Source of the DNA: Candidatus Phytoplasma pruni
GTDB lineage: Bacteria > Bacillota_I > Bacilli_A > Acholeplasmatales > Acholeplasmataceae
Assembly: GCF_013391955.1 (NCBI RefSeq)
Contig: NZ_JABUOH010000023.1
Span: forward strand, 1-41,363
Direction: 5' to 3'
DNA: 41,363 nt
Both the position numbers and the translations under genes were made by a program. Shown piece after piece: positions 27,851-36,380 of the stretch (the stretch's first letter is position 1; every line of letters begins with the position of its first letter). The notes under the pieces were generated by a model. That model searched no databases. It saw only the letters and a list, made by a program, of their open reading frames with translations, and had not been told where the DNA came from.

Positions 27851-29197
27851 ATGCAAGAGAATAAAACTAAAATTATTTGTACTTTAGGACCTGCATCTTA
27901 TGATGTTAACGTTTTAAAGCAATTGATGCTTTCTGGCATGAATGTAGCGAGATTTAATTTTTCTCACGCTCAATACGATAACAGTAAAAAATTACTGAAA
28001 ACTATTCGTGATTTAAACCAAGAATTAAACACTCATGTGGCTACTTTATTAGATACCAAAGGACCGGAAGTAAGAACTCATGAATTTGACGGAGCAGTCA
28101 CTATTACTAAAGATTCTTTAGTAAGAATAACTACTGAAGAAGTCTTAGGTAACGCCTCTTTATTCTCTGTTACTTATCCTGGTTTTTATGATGAATTAAA
28201 CGTAGGTGATGTGGTTAATGTTGATGATGGTTATTTATCTTTAGAAATCGTTGAAAAAGACGCTCAGAAAAAAGAATTAGTAACCAAAGCCAAAAACACT
28301 CATGTTGTAAAATCACGTCGTGGAGTTAACGTTCCTAACGTTAGTTTAAACATTCCTTTTGTTTCCGAAAAAGACCGTCAAGACGTTATTTTTGCTTCTG
28401 AACAAAATTACGATTATATCGCTGCTTCTTTCGTTAGAAACGCTGAAGACGTGTTAGAATTAAGAAAAATTTTAAAAGAACAAAACAACGATCATATTCG
28501 TATTATCTCTAAAATTGAAAACCAAGAAGGGGTTGACAATTTAGACGAAATTATTGAAGTTTCTGATGGTATTATGGTCGCTAGAGGAGATTTAGGTATC
28601 GAAGTTCCCGGCGAAATGGTTCCTTTATACCAAACAACTATCATTGAAAAATGTTTAGAAGAAGGTAAAACTGTTGTAGTAGCTACGCAAATGCTAGAAT
28701 CTATGCAAAAAAACCCTCGTCCAACTAAAGCCGAAATTTCAGACGTTTATAACGCTGTTAAAGAAGGCACTACTGCCACTATGTTATCCGGCGAATCTGC
28801 TTCAGGAGAATATCCAGTAGAAGCAGTACAATTTATGCATAAAATCAATAAACAAGCTGAAAAAGCGCGTGAAAATGAGTTTTTTGCTCCTCTTTATGAA
28901 CCAGAAAGTTTACAAGAAGATCTTTTATTAAGTGCAGCGGAATTATCAGTGCGTTATCCTATTGCAGCGATTTTGGTGAGCAATTGGGAAGATGCTGAAA
29001 GCATTTCTAAATTCCATCCTTCTGTTCCTGTTTTAGCAACAGTTCAAGACGAAAAAGAAGCTAATTTATTAGCTTTAAGTTACGGTATCACTCCAGTTTT
29101 AAACCAAGCAGAATTAGACCGTAAACTAGATGCTTTAACTGAGGGCGAAGACGGAGAAATCATAGTAGTTACTGAAGGAAAAATAGAAATTAAATAA
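27851..29197 (+). CDS. pyk: pyruvate kinase
   Basis: A 448-residue enzyme making pyruvate and ATP. It has TKIICTLGPAS at the N-terminus, SHAQYDN, LLDTKGPEVRT, ISKIENQEG with the catalytic Lys, GIMVARGDLGIEVP (about 240-253), ATQMLESM, and MLSGESASGEYP in place of the usual GE(T/S)A-GxYP. The C-terminal domain is compact and the extra phosphotransferase-like domain of Bacillus Pyk is absent. Ribosome site AAGG. It is the last gene of the eno-gpmI-pyk group and is followed by a terminator. Confidence 0.97.
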   Translation: MQENKTKIICTLGPASYDVNVLKQLMLSGMNVARFNFSHAQYDNSKKLLKTIRDLNQELNTHVATLLDTKGPEVRTHEFDGAVTITKDSLVRITTEEVLGNASLFSVTYPGFYDELNVGDVVNVDDGYLSLEIVEKDAQKKELVTKAKNTHVVKSRRGVNVPNVSLNIPFVSEKDRQDVIFASEQNYDYIAASFVRNAEDVLELRKILKEQNNDHIRIISKIENQEGVDNLDEIIEVSDGIMVARGDLGIEVPGEMVPLYQTTIIEKCLEEGKTVVVATQMLESMQKNPRPTKAEISDVYNAVKEGTTATMLSGESASGEYPVEAVQFMHKINKQAEKARENEFFAPLYEPESLQEDLLLSAAELSVRYPIAAILVSNWEDAESISKFHPSVPVLATVQDEKEANLLALSYGITPVLNQAELDRKLDALTEGEDGEIIVVTEGKIEIK

Positions 29198-29205
29198 TTT
29201 ATCCT

Positions 29206-29230
29206 TAAAAAGCCCTTAAAAAGGGTTTTT
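29206..29230 (+). terminator. terminator after pyk
   Basis: Inverted repeat AAAAAGCCCTT / AAGGGTTTTT, one base unpaired, running into Ts, just after the pyk stop. Confidence 0.85.
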
Positions 29231-29601
29231 AACTAAAATAATGACTTCTAGGAACTAAATAAGACAAGGGATAAAAAGAGTCCTATCAGTGAAGAAACAA
29301 TAAAATTATCAACAATATTTGACAAAAATTAAAAAATAAGTTAAAATTAAAGATGGTCTTAAATTTCTTAATAAATTTATATTTTTTTCGTTTAAATACA
29401 TTATTATTAAGATTTTCTTCACTAATTTTTACCTTTGTATTTAAACCAAAAAAATTATTTTAACAAATGTTTTTGAAAAAAACTTTTGCTTAAAATAAAA
29501 AAACAAGAAATTTAATTTTTTCAAACAACATGTTATTAATGTGGCTAAATTCGTCTTTACAAAAAATTATTTAAAAAAAATAAAAGGAGTTAATTTTCTA
29601 A
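29231..29601. other. spacer and long leader of the pdh operon
   Basis: About 370 bases without a gene. A good promoter lies at 29319-29347, leaving an untranslated leader of about 248 bases before pdhA. I see no riboswitch consensus, T-box or small ORF with a ribosome site in the leader. Confidence 0.5.
29319..29347 (+). promoter_or_regulatory. promoter of the pdh operon
   Basis: TTGACA (29319-29324), a 17-base spacer and TAAAAT (29342-29347). Confidence 0.7.
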
Positions 29602-30699
29602 ATGACATTAAGTAAATCTTACGATCCTTTGAAAAAACAAAGATTACAAATTTTGGATTCAGAAGGAAATGTAGTTAATCCACAATTAGAACCAAAAATA
29701 CCTGCAGAAAAACTGTTAAAAATGTATAAAACTATGGTTTTAGCAAGAGTTTCTGATATTAAAGCGGTTCAATACCAACGTCAAGGCAGAATGCTTTCTT
29801 ACGTTATTAACAGAGGACATGAAGGCGGTCAAGTCGGTTCAGCAGCAGCTTTAGAAGACCAAGACTGGGTTTCACCTTATTTCCGTGATATTGGGGTTTA
29901 TTTATACCGTGGTATTCCTTTAGAAAATATCTACCTTTATTGGTATGGTAACGAAAAAGGTTCTAAAATGGATCCTTCTAAACGTATTTTACCAGTTAAC
30001 ATTATTATTGGTTCAGGAATCAATATTGGTGCTGGTTTAGCTTTAGCAAGTAAATTGCAAAACAAAAAAGAAGTTACAGTAGCGACTATTGGTGATGGCG
30101 GAACAGCTCATGAAGAATTTTATGCTGGTTTGAATTACGCATCCGTTTATAAAGCTCCTTTAGTAGTATTGATTCAAAACAATCAATACGCTATTTCTAC
30201 TCCAAGAAAAATCGCTTCTAACTCTGAAACTTTAGCACAAAAATCCTATGCTTTCGGTATTCCTGGTATTCAAGTAGATGGTAATGACGTTTTAGCTGTT
30301 TATGCGGCTGTTAAAGAATTTACTGAAGCAGCACGTAACGGCGAAGGAGCTAGTTTAATTGAGATCTTTACTTACCGTATGGGAGCTCATACAACTAACG
30401 ATAACCCTAACTTATACCGTTCTAAAGAAGAAGAGGAAGAATGGAATAAAAAAGATCCTATTGAACGTTTTAAAAAGTATTTGTTGAAAAAAAACGTTTT
30501 AACTGAAGAAATGGTAGAACAAATCAATCAAGAAGCAGAAAAACACGTTTCCGAAGTACATGAAAAAATTACTTCGTACGGCGCTAATGTAGAACCGATT
30601 GAAATTTTTGAACATCTTTACCATGAAATGACACCTCAATTAAAAGAACAACACGCAGAATACGAACAATTTTTAAAATCAAAAGAAGAAGGTAAATAA
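29602..30699 (+). CDS. pdhA: pyruvate dehydrogenase E1 alpha subunit
   Basis: A 365-residue subunit that binds thiamine diphosphate and decarboxylates pyruvate. The cofactor motif runs from GDGGT at about residue 164 to QNNQYAIST near 190. MGAHTTNDNPNLYR near 270 is the conserved loop usually carrying regulatory Ser in other organisms. An AAGGAG site lies 13 bases before the ATG. It pairs with pdhB three bases downstream. Confidence 0.97.
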   Translation: MTLSKSYDPLKKQRLQILDSEGNVVNPQLEPKIPAEKLLKMYKTMVLARVSDIKAVQYQRQGRMLSYVINRGHEGGQVGSAAALEDQDWVSPYFRDIGVYLYRGIPLENIYLYWYGNEKGSKMDPSKRILPVNIIIGSGINIGAGLALASKLQNKKEVTVATIGDGGTAHEEFYAGLNYASVYKAPLVVLIQNNQYAISTPRKIASNSETLAQKSYAFGIPGIQVDGNDVLAVYAAVKEFTEAARNGEGASLIEIFTYRMGAHTTNDNPNLYRSKEEEEEWNKKDPIERFKKYLLKKNVLTEEMVEQINQEAEKHVSEVHEKITSYGANVEPIEIFEHLYHEMTPQLKEQHAEYEQFLKSKEEGK

Positions 30700-30701
30700 A
30701 A

Positions 30702-31679
30702 ATGGCTTTAATGAATTTATTGCAAGCGGTTAATCATACCTTAGATCTCCAATTAGCTAAAAACCCTAAAGTAGTGGTTTTTGGTCAAGATATTGGTAAA
30801 TTAGGAGGAGTTTTCCGTGTTACTGCAGGATTGCAAAAAAAATACGGAGAATCTCGTGTTTTCGATACTCCTATAGCTGAATCTGCTATCGTTGGTAGTG
30901 CGATCGGAATGTCTATGAACGGTTTAATTCCTGTAGCTGAAATTCAATTTGATGGTTTCCTTTATGTGGGATTAGAAGATTTAATCGCTCATGCTGCGAG
31001 AATGAGAAATCGTACTCGTAACAGTTTTTCTTGTCCTATGGTTTTAAAAGTTCCTGTTGGTGGCGGAGTTAAAGCATTAGAACATCACTCAGAGAGTTTA
31101 GAAGTTATTTTAGGTTCTATTCCTGGTTTAAAAGTGGTAGTTCCTTCTAATCCTTACGACGCTAAAGGTCTTTTAATTGCCGCTATTAATAGCCCGGATC
31201 CAGTTGTTTACATGGAACCTAAATATTTATATCGTGCAGGAAAACAAGAAGTTCCTGAAGAAGAATACGAAACAGAAATTGGTAAAGCGAACGTAGTTAA
31301 AGAAGGTACAGATGTAACTGTAATCGCTTGGAGTTCAGCTGTTTCCATCGTTCAATCTGCTTTAGAAAAACTAGAAGCTGATGGCATTTCTGTAGAATTA
31401 GTGGATTTAAGAACTATTAATCCGATTGATAGAGAAACAGTTCTTAATTCTGTGAAAAAAACTGGTAGATTAGTTGTAGTACATGAAGCTACTAAAACTT
31501 ATGGACCAGCTGGTGAATTAATTACTTTAGTAAATGAATATGCTTTTGATCATTTAAAAGCTGCTCCTAGTCGTGTAACAGGTCATGATATCATCATGCC
31601 TTTAGCAAGAGGAGAATATCACCAAGTTTTAAACGCTGATAAAGTAATTTATGGCGTAAAAAAAGCTTTAAAAAAATAA
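30702..31679 (+). CDS. pdhB: pyruvate dehydrogenase E1 beta subunit
   Basis: A 325-residue partner of PdhA, forming the alpha2-beta2 E1. FGQDIGKLGGVFRVTAGL and FDTPIAESAIVGSAIGM near the N-terminus are the conserved active-site regions, with GGGVKALEHHSES near 125 and VVHEATKTYGPAGEL near 255. Starts three bases after the pdhA stop. Full length. Confidence 0.97.
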   Translation: MALMNLLQAVNHTLDLQLAKNPKVVVFGQDIGKLGGVFRVTAGLQKKYGESRVFDTPIAESAIVGSAIGMSMNGLIPVAEIQFDGFLYVGLEDLIAHAARMRNRTRNSFSCPMVLKVPVGGGVKALEHHSESLEVILGSIPGLKVVVPSNPYDAKGLLIAAINSPDPVVYMEPKYLYRAGKQEVPEEEYETEIGKANVVKEGTDVTVIAWSSAVSIVQSALEKLEADGISVELVDLRTINPIDRETVLNSVKKTGRLVVVHEATKTYGPAGELITLVNEYAFDHLKAAPSRVTGHDIIMPLARGEYHQVLNADKVIYGVKKALKK

Positions 31680-31720
31680 TTTAAACAAAAAAATTTAAAA
31701 AAATGAATGAGGGTAATAAT

Positions 31721-31957
31721 ATGTATGAATTAAAATTTGCTGATATAGGCGAAGGAATTAACGAAGGAACTGTTTTAACTTGGAACTGTAAAGTTGGCGA
31801 CAAAGTTAAAGAAGGCGATGTTTTAGTAATCGTTGAAACTGATAAATTACAAGCTGACATAACTGCTCCTAAAACTGGTACTATTACTAAAATTGGTTAC
31901 CAAGAGGGCGAAAATGTTAACGTTGGAGATGTTTTAGCTGTTATTGAAGAAGAATAA
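31721..31957 (+). CDS. stand-alone lipoyl domain of pyruvate dehydrogenase E2
   Basis: A protein of only 78 residues that is one complete lipoyl domain: GEGINEGTVL, then VETDKLQADI with the lipoyl Lys at residue 42, then VNVGDVLAVIEEE and a stop. Lys42 matches the usual position when counted from this ATG, which has GAGGG 7-8 bases upstream. An upstream in-frame ATG at 31703 has no ribosome site. In most bacteria this domain is the N-terminal arm of E2, joined by a flexible linker to the subunit-binding and catalytic domains. Here it ends with its own stop and the catalytic domain follows as a separate gene in another frame. Confidence 0.9.
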   Translation: MYELKFADIGEGINEGTVLTWNCKVGDKVKEGDVLVIVETDKLQADITAPKTGTITKIGYQEGENVNVGDVLAVIEEE

Positions 31958-31983
31958 TTTAAATAAAAAAGGACGTTTTAAAA

Positions 31984-32766
31984 ATGACAAATAATAACGA
32001 CAATGTTTTAAACCCTACAAAAGAAGCTGTAGAAAACAACACAAATACTAACACAGAAGACGTAGAAATTAAAAAAATTTCTCGTTTAAGAAAAACAATT
32101 GCTAAAAAAATGAGCATTTCCAAAACAGTTATTCCTGAAGTAACTTTAATGGATGAAGTAGATATTACTAATTTAGTAGCTTTAAGAACGCAAATGAAAC
32201 CAGTAGCTCAAGAAAAAGGCATTAAATTAACTTATATGGCTTTTATCGCTAAAGCGGTTGTTTTAGCTTTAAAAGAATATCCTGTTTTTAACGCTAGTTT
32301 TGATGATGAAAAAGAAGAATTAATCATTAAAAACTATATTAACTTAGGCATTGCTATTGACACTAAAGATGGCTTAATTGTTCCTAACATTAAAAACGTT
32401 GATAATTTAACTGTTTTAGAGTTAGCGAAAGAAATCCACACTTTATCTGTTAACACAGTGGAAAGAAAACTACAATTACCTCAATTACAAAAAGGTACTT
32501 TTACTTTAAGTAATTTTGGCGCTATTGATATTACTTATGGTACACCAATTATTAATCATCCGGAATTAGCTATTCTTGGTATTGGTAAAATAGTTAAAAA
32601 ACCAATAGTTAAAAACGGCGAAATTGTTGTAGCTGATATGTTACCTCTATCTTTAGCGATCGATCACCGTATTATTGATGGTGCTGACGGCGGAAGATTA
32701 TTGAAAAAAATTAAAGAATTATTAAACGATGTTAAAACTTTAGAAAATGATTTCACTGCTTTATAA
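31984..32766 (+). CDS. pdhC: E2 catalytic domain (dihydrolipoamide acetyltransferase) without lipoyl domain
   Basis: A 260-residue acetyltransferase that moves the acetyl group to coenzyme A. Residues 1-27 are an Asn/Thr-rich linker-like tail. The catalytic domain begins ISRLRKTIAKKM and ends with the active-site motif DHRIIDGADGG, the His at about 228. No peripheral subunit-binding domain is visible between linker and catalytic domain, although that domain normally docks E1 and E3. It has its own ribosome site (AAAAAGGACG) and lies 26 bases after the lipoyl-domain gene in a different frame. Confidence 0.92.
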   Translation: MTNNNDNVLNPTKEAVENNTNTNTEDVEIKKISRLRKTIAKKMSISKTVIPEVTLMDEVDITNLVALRTQMKPVAQEKGIKLTYMAFIAKAVVLALKEYPVFNASFDDEKEELIIKNYINLGIAIDTKDGLIVPNIKNVDNLTVLELAKEIHTLSVNTVERKLQLPQLQKGTFTLSNFGAIDITYGTPIINHPELAILGIGKIVKKPIVKNGEIVVADMLPLSLAIDHRIIDGADGGRLLKKIKELLNDVKTLENDFTAL

Positions 32767-32814
32767 AAAGGAAAATTATTTTTTGACTGAATTATAAAAA
32801 AGAGAAGTAAATTG

Positions 32815-34194
32815 ATGGAAAGATATGATATTTTAATTATTGGCGGAGGACCTGGCGGTTATACCTCCGCTATTAAAGCGTCCCAAATGGGAGCTAAAGT
32901 TGCTTTAGTAGAAGACCATAAATTAGGCGGAATTTGTTTAAATTACGGTTGTATACCAACTAAAGCTTTTTTAAAAAGCGCTAAAATTTTTGACCTTTTA
33001 AAACATTCTAAAGAATACGGTATTGAAACTAGTACGGATGTCGAAGTAAATTGGACTTCTGTATTAGAACGTAAAAACAAAATAGTTAAACAATTAACTA
33101 ACGGTATTTCTTTCTTAATGAAAAAAAATAAAATTGATGTTTATAACGGTTTTGCTGAGGCTTTATCAGCTCATCAAGTTCAAGTAGGTGATAAAGTTTT
33201 AGAAACTAAAAAACTTATTATCGCTACGGGAGCGAGTGCTTTTATTCCTCCGATTAAAGGCGCTAAAGAAGCATACGAAAACAAATACTTATACACTAGT
33301 AAAGAATTAGTTCAATTGGAAAAATTTCCGAAAAAATTAGTTATTATTGGTGGTGGAGTTATTGGTGTAGAGTTTGCGACTATTTTTAATAAATTTGGCG
33401 CTGAAGTAATTATTTTAGAAAGAGCGAACTCTATCTTAAACGTGATGGATAAAGATATTGTTGATGCTTACACGAAAAAATTAAAAAGCAACCAAATTAA
33501 AATTTTAACTGAAGCTGCAGTAGTGGAAATCGATAATAATAAAGTGCATTACACTTATGAAAACGAAACACACGTAGAAGAAGCTGATGTTGTTTTAATG
33601 GCAACTGGAACTAAACCTAATTTAAAAGGGATAGAAAAGTTGAATTTAGAAACTGACAGAGTAGGCGTTATGACAGACGGCTTTTTAAAAACTTCTGTAG
33701 AAGATGTTTATGCTATTGGCGATGTTAACGGTAAATATATGTTAGCTCACGTAGCGAGCCACGAAGGAATTATCGCTGTTACTCATGCTTTAGAAGCTGA
33801 TGCTCATTTAAAACCAATGAATTACGATCGTGTTCCTTCCTGTGTTTACGGTTTCCCTGAAATCGCCACTATTGGTTGGATTGAAGAACAAGTGAAAGCT
33901 AAAGGAATTGAATACAAAGTTTCTAAATTTCCTGTTAAAGCGATCGGTAAAGCTTTAGCTGACGGCGAAACAGATGGTTTTGCCAAATTAATCGTTGATA
34001 AAAAAGATCTTAAAGTTTTAGGAATGCATATTTTCTCTTATAATGCTACTGAATTAATTAGTGAAATTGGTGTAACTATGGAATTAGAAGGAACAGCACA
34101 TGATGTTGTTCACGCTATCCACCCACATCCAACTTTATCTGAATTAACTTTAGAAACTTTTTTAGGCGCGATTGATAAACCAATCCATATGTAA
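32815..34194 (+). CDS. lpd: dihydrolipoamide dehydrogenase (E3)
   Basis: A 459-residue FAD flavoprotein reoxidising the lipoyl group with NAD. It has GGGPGGY (FAD binding) at the N-terminus, the redox disulfide GGICLNYGCIPTKA (Cys41 and Cys46), GGGVIGVEFA for NAD, and HAIHPHPTLSE with the catalytic His near the C-terminus. No N-terminal lipoyl domain is fused to it, unlike E3 of several mycoplasmas. The ATG at 32815, with AGAGAAG upstream, is preferred to the TTG one codon earlier. Confidence 0.97.
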   Translation: MERYDILIIGGGPGGYTSAIKASQMGAKVALVEDHKLGGICLNYGCIPTKAFLKSAKIFDLLKHSKEYGIETSTDVEVNWTSVLERKNKIVKQLTNGISFLMKKNKIDVYNGFAEALSAHQVQVGDKVLETKKLIIATGASAFIPPIKGAKEAYENKYLYTSKELVQLEKFPKKLVIIGGGVIGVEFATIFNKFGAEVIILERANSILNVMDKDIVDAYTKKLKSNQIKILTEAAVVEIDNNKVHYTYENETHVEEADVVLMATGTKPNLKGIEKLNLETDRVGVMTDGFLKTSVEDVYAIGDVNGKYMLAHVASHEGIIAVTHALEADAHLKPMNYDRVPSCVYGFPEIATIGWIEEQVKAKGIEYKVSKFPVKAIGKALADGETDGFAKLIVDKKDLKVLGMHIFSYNATELISEIGVTMELEGTAHDVVHAIHPHPTLSELTLETFLGAIDKPIHM

Positions 34195-34212
34195 AAATAA
34201 TACTTTTTAATG

Positions 34213-34246
34213 AAAAAAATAACCCATTTTTATGAGTTATTTTTTT
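34213..34246 (+). terminator. terminator after lpd
   Basis: Stem AAAAAATAACCCAT / ATGAGTTATTTTTT with one C-A mismatch and a TTTT loop. Confidence 0.75.
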
Positions 34247-34311
34247 CTAATTTTAATGATAAAATTTATCATTGAATAACCAAATATGATGATTAAAAAG
34301 AGAAATAAAAC

Positions 34312-35073
34312 ATGTTAATTGATACTCACGCTCATCTTAATTTAGATGATTATTCTAAAGATTTAAAAGATGTTATAAATAGAGCTATAAAAAACGATGT
34401 TCAATATTTTATCGTCCCTGGTTTAGATCAGAAAACGAACGAAAAAGCCATCGAATTAGCCCTTCAAAACCCTGAAATCAAAGTCGCTGTGGGGATTCAT
34501 CCGTCTTATGTGACTAATGAAGATCCTTTCAGTATTGAAAAATATTTAAAACTCCCTCAAGTGGTGGCTGTGGGTGAAATTGGTATTGATTTATATCATG
34601 AACAAAAAACCTTGCCATTACAACAAAAAACTTTAAAAATTCAAGTTGAATTAGCGATCAAATATGATTTACCCATCATTTTGCACGCTCGTTCTTCTTT
34701 TGAAGAAATATATGACATCTTGTTGCCTTATAAAAACAAAATTAGAGGCGTTTTCCATTCTTTAGTAACCGATTTGGAAGCAGCCCAAAGAGCGATCGAT
34801 TTAGGATTTTACGTAGGTATCGGTGGGATTGTGACATATGAAAAAGCTTCGGAAGTTCATACTTTAGCGAAAGAATTACCTTTAGATAAAATCTTATTAG
34901 AAACTGATTCACCTTTTTTAACCCCTTCTCCGGGAAAAAAATCACATAGAAATGAACCCGCTTTGGTTAAATTAGTAGCTGAAAAAATCGCGAGTTTAAG
35001 AAACATTACTTTAGAAGAAGTAGCCGAACAAACTACTCAAAACGTTAAAAAACTGTTTTTACCTCATCTTTAA
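34312..35073 (+). CDS. tatD: TatD family metal-dependent DNase
   Basis: A 253-residue TIM-barrel hydrolase. DTHAHLN (His6, His8), VAVGEIGIDLY with the metal-bridging Glu, ILHARSSFEE, GVFHSLV and LLETDSPFLTP with the final Asp complete the metal site. Family members act as 3'-5' DNases in DNA quality control. FHSL replaces the more common FHCF, a mild divergence. Ribosome site AAAGAGAAA. Confidence 0.93.
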   Translation: MLIDTHAHLNLDDYSKDLKDVINRAIKNDVQYFIVPGLDQKTNEKAIELALQNPEIKVAVGIHPSYVTNEDPFSIEKYLKLPQVVAVGEIGIDLYHEQKTLPLQQKTLKIQVELAIKYDLPIILHARSSFEEIYDILLPYKNKIRGVFHSLVTDLEAAQRAIDLGFYVGIGGIVTYEKASEVHTLAKELPLDKILLETDSPFLTPSPGKKSHRNEPALVKLVAEKIASLRNITLEEVAEQTTQNVKKLFLPHL

Positions 35074-35123
35074 TTCATTCCCTTAACAACTTGATAATTG
35101 TTAGCAAGAAAGGTTTGTTTGTT

Positions 35124-35738
35124 ATGAAATTTACTAAATCAGAATCTAATCAAATGGTTAATTTAGAACAAAATTCTGAAGCATGGCACAAGCATAGAAG
35201 CAACTATATTAACGCTTCAGAAGTTGCTGCTATTATGGGGTTAAATCCGTTTGAATCTAAACAAGCCCTTTTTAAAAGAAAACTTTTTAAAGAAAAAATC
35301 GAAGATAATAATGCTATGCGTCACGGTAGACGTTTAGAACCAGAAGCGAGAAATTTTTTTAATGAAGTGAACAATATGGAATTCGTTCCTGCTGTCTTTA
35401 CTAAAGATTTTATGTCCGCTTCTTTAGATGGTTGGCATCAAGAATCTAACAGCATTTTAGAAATAAAATGTCCTATTTCTTATAACAGCCCTTCTTGGAG
35501 CAAGTTTTTGTTAAATAACGAAATACCTATGTATTATTACGCTCAAGTGCAAGCTCAACTCTTTTGTTCTGATACAGAAAAAGCGTTTTTCTTAGTGTAT
35601 CAAACGTTTCAGAGCAGCAAGGTTAAGGAAATCCACAGAGACCCTAAATTTATTGAAGAAATGTATCAAAAAGCTCATGTTTTTTATAATCTTTTAAATG
35701 AAGCTAAAGCGACTTTAGATAAGTTACAAGAAAAATGA
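35124..35738 (+). CDS. YqaJ-type (lambda exonuclease-like) nuclease
   Basis: A 204-residue protein of the YqaJ/lambda-exonuclease fold. It shows the usual opening WHKHRSNYINASEVAAIMG (about 18-36), MRHGRRLEPEAR with the conserved Glu, ASLDG with the metal-binding Asp, and LEIKCP, the ExK catalytic signature, followed by a Tyr-rich YYAQVQAQL helix. All key residues are present. These enzymes digest one strand from a DNA end and normally come from phages, paired with a RecT/Bet annealing protein. No recT-like gene is here. I take the ATG at 35124 with AGAAAGG upstream; the frame opens at 35091. The stop is TGA. Confidence 0.88.
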   Translation: MKFTKSESNQMVNLEQNSEAWHKHRSNYINASEVAAIMGLNPFESKQALFKRKLFKEKIEDNNAMRHGRRLEPEARNFFNEVNNMEFVPAVFTKDFMSASLDGWHQESNSILEIKCPISYNSPSWSKFLLNNEIPMYYYAQVQAQLFCSDTEKAFFLVYQTFQSSKVKEIHRDPKFIEEMYQKAHVFYNLLNEAKATLDKLQEK

Positions 35739-35774
35739 TCTGTTTGATTGATTTGTTCTTTAGATAAGAGGAAC

Positions 35775-35807
35775 AAAAAAAGAACCTTTTTTGGAGGTTC
35801 TTTTTTT
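35775..35807 (+). terminator. terminator after the YqaJ-type gene
   Basis: Stem AAAAAAAGAACCT / AGGTTCTTTTTTT around a TTTTTGG loop. Confidence 0.9.
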
Positions 35808-35903
35808 ATGTAATTTAATATATGTCGTAACTTAATATATATTGTAATTGGTTGTTTTAGTGGGTGTTTTGTTATTAGTTAAATAAAGACCTATTTAAGG
35901 GCA

Positions 35904-35932
35904 TAAAAAAAGACCAAACAAATTATTGGTCT
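35904..35932 (-). terminator. terminator of the minus-strand small membrane protein gene
   Basis: AGACCAA / TTGGTCT stem with an 8-base loop. The A7 at 35904-35911 becomes a U-tract on the minus strand. The same AGACCAAACAAA arm also has a distant 12-bp complement at 35982-35993, so a longer hairpin ending at the same U-tract is possible. Confidence 0.65.
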
Positions 35933-35993
35933 TAAATGGAATAGGGTTAAAACGTTTTTAACGCATTAAACTATCAATTGGTTTGTTTGGTCT
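35911..35993. repeat. 12-bp inverted repeat around a near-palindrome
   Basis: AGACCAAACAAA at 35911-35922 is the exact inverse complement of TTTGTTTGGTCT at 35982-35993. Between them lies GTTAAAACGTTTTTAAC, almost palindromic. The region sits between convergent genes. Confidence 0.7.
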
Positions 35994-36032
35994 CAAATTT
36001 ATATAAATCCTAATTATACTTGCTTTTTAAAA

Positions 36033-36380
36033 TTATCTTTGTGAGTTTTTTAAATCTTTAACTAATTTAACGTTATAAATTATTAAACAGATAATATAAG
36101 CGAAAATATTTAATCTATAAAATAATAAATATAATTGAGTGTTTTTTAAACTGAATAAATCTTTATTGTAAGTTATCGGTTGGTACAATAAATTTAAAAA
36201 TTTTTTATTTTCTTGAGAAGTGGGCGTTTTATCTGTTAATGTTTCCACTAAATTTAAAGTTTCATTATACAAGAAAAACACTAAAGCTAAAACTAAAGTC
36301 GTCATCACTATGTTGATAATAGCTGATTTAACTACTTTTTGCATTAAAGTTTCGCTTTTATTTTTTTTATCGTTGCTCAT
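36033..36380 (-). CDS. small two-helix membrane protein
   Basis: A 115-residue protein not recognised as a known family. Two hydrophobic segments (about 18-40 and 82-105) flank a 40-residue loop. The N-terminus is charged and would lie inside. The start at 36380 has a GAGGC ribosome site and a TATAAT about 35 bases upstream (36413-36418). A terminator lies 100 bases past the stop. Confidence 0.6.
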   Translation of the reverse strand: MSNDKKNKSETLMQKVVKSAIINIVMTTLVLALVFFLYNETLNLVETLTDKTPTSQENKKFLNLLYQPITYNKDLFSLKNTQLYLLFYRLNIFAYIICLIIYNVKLVKDLKNSQR

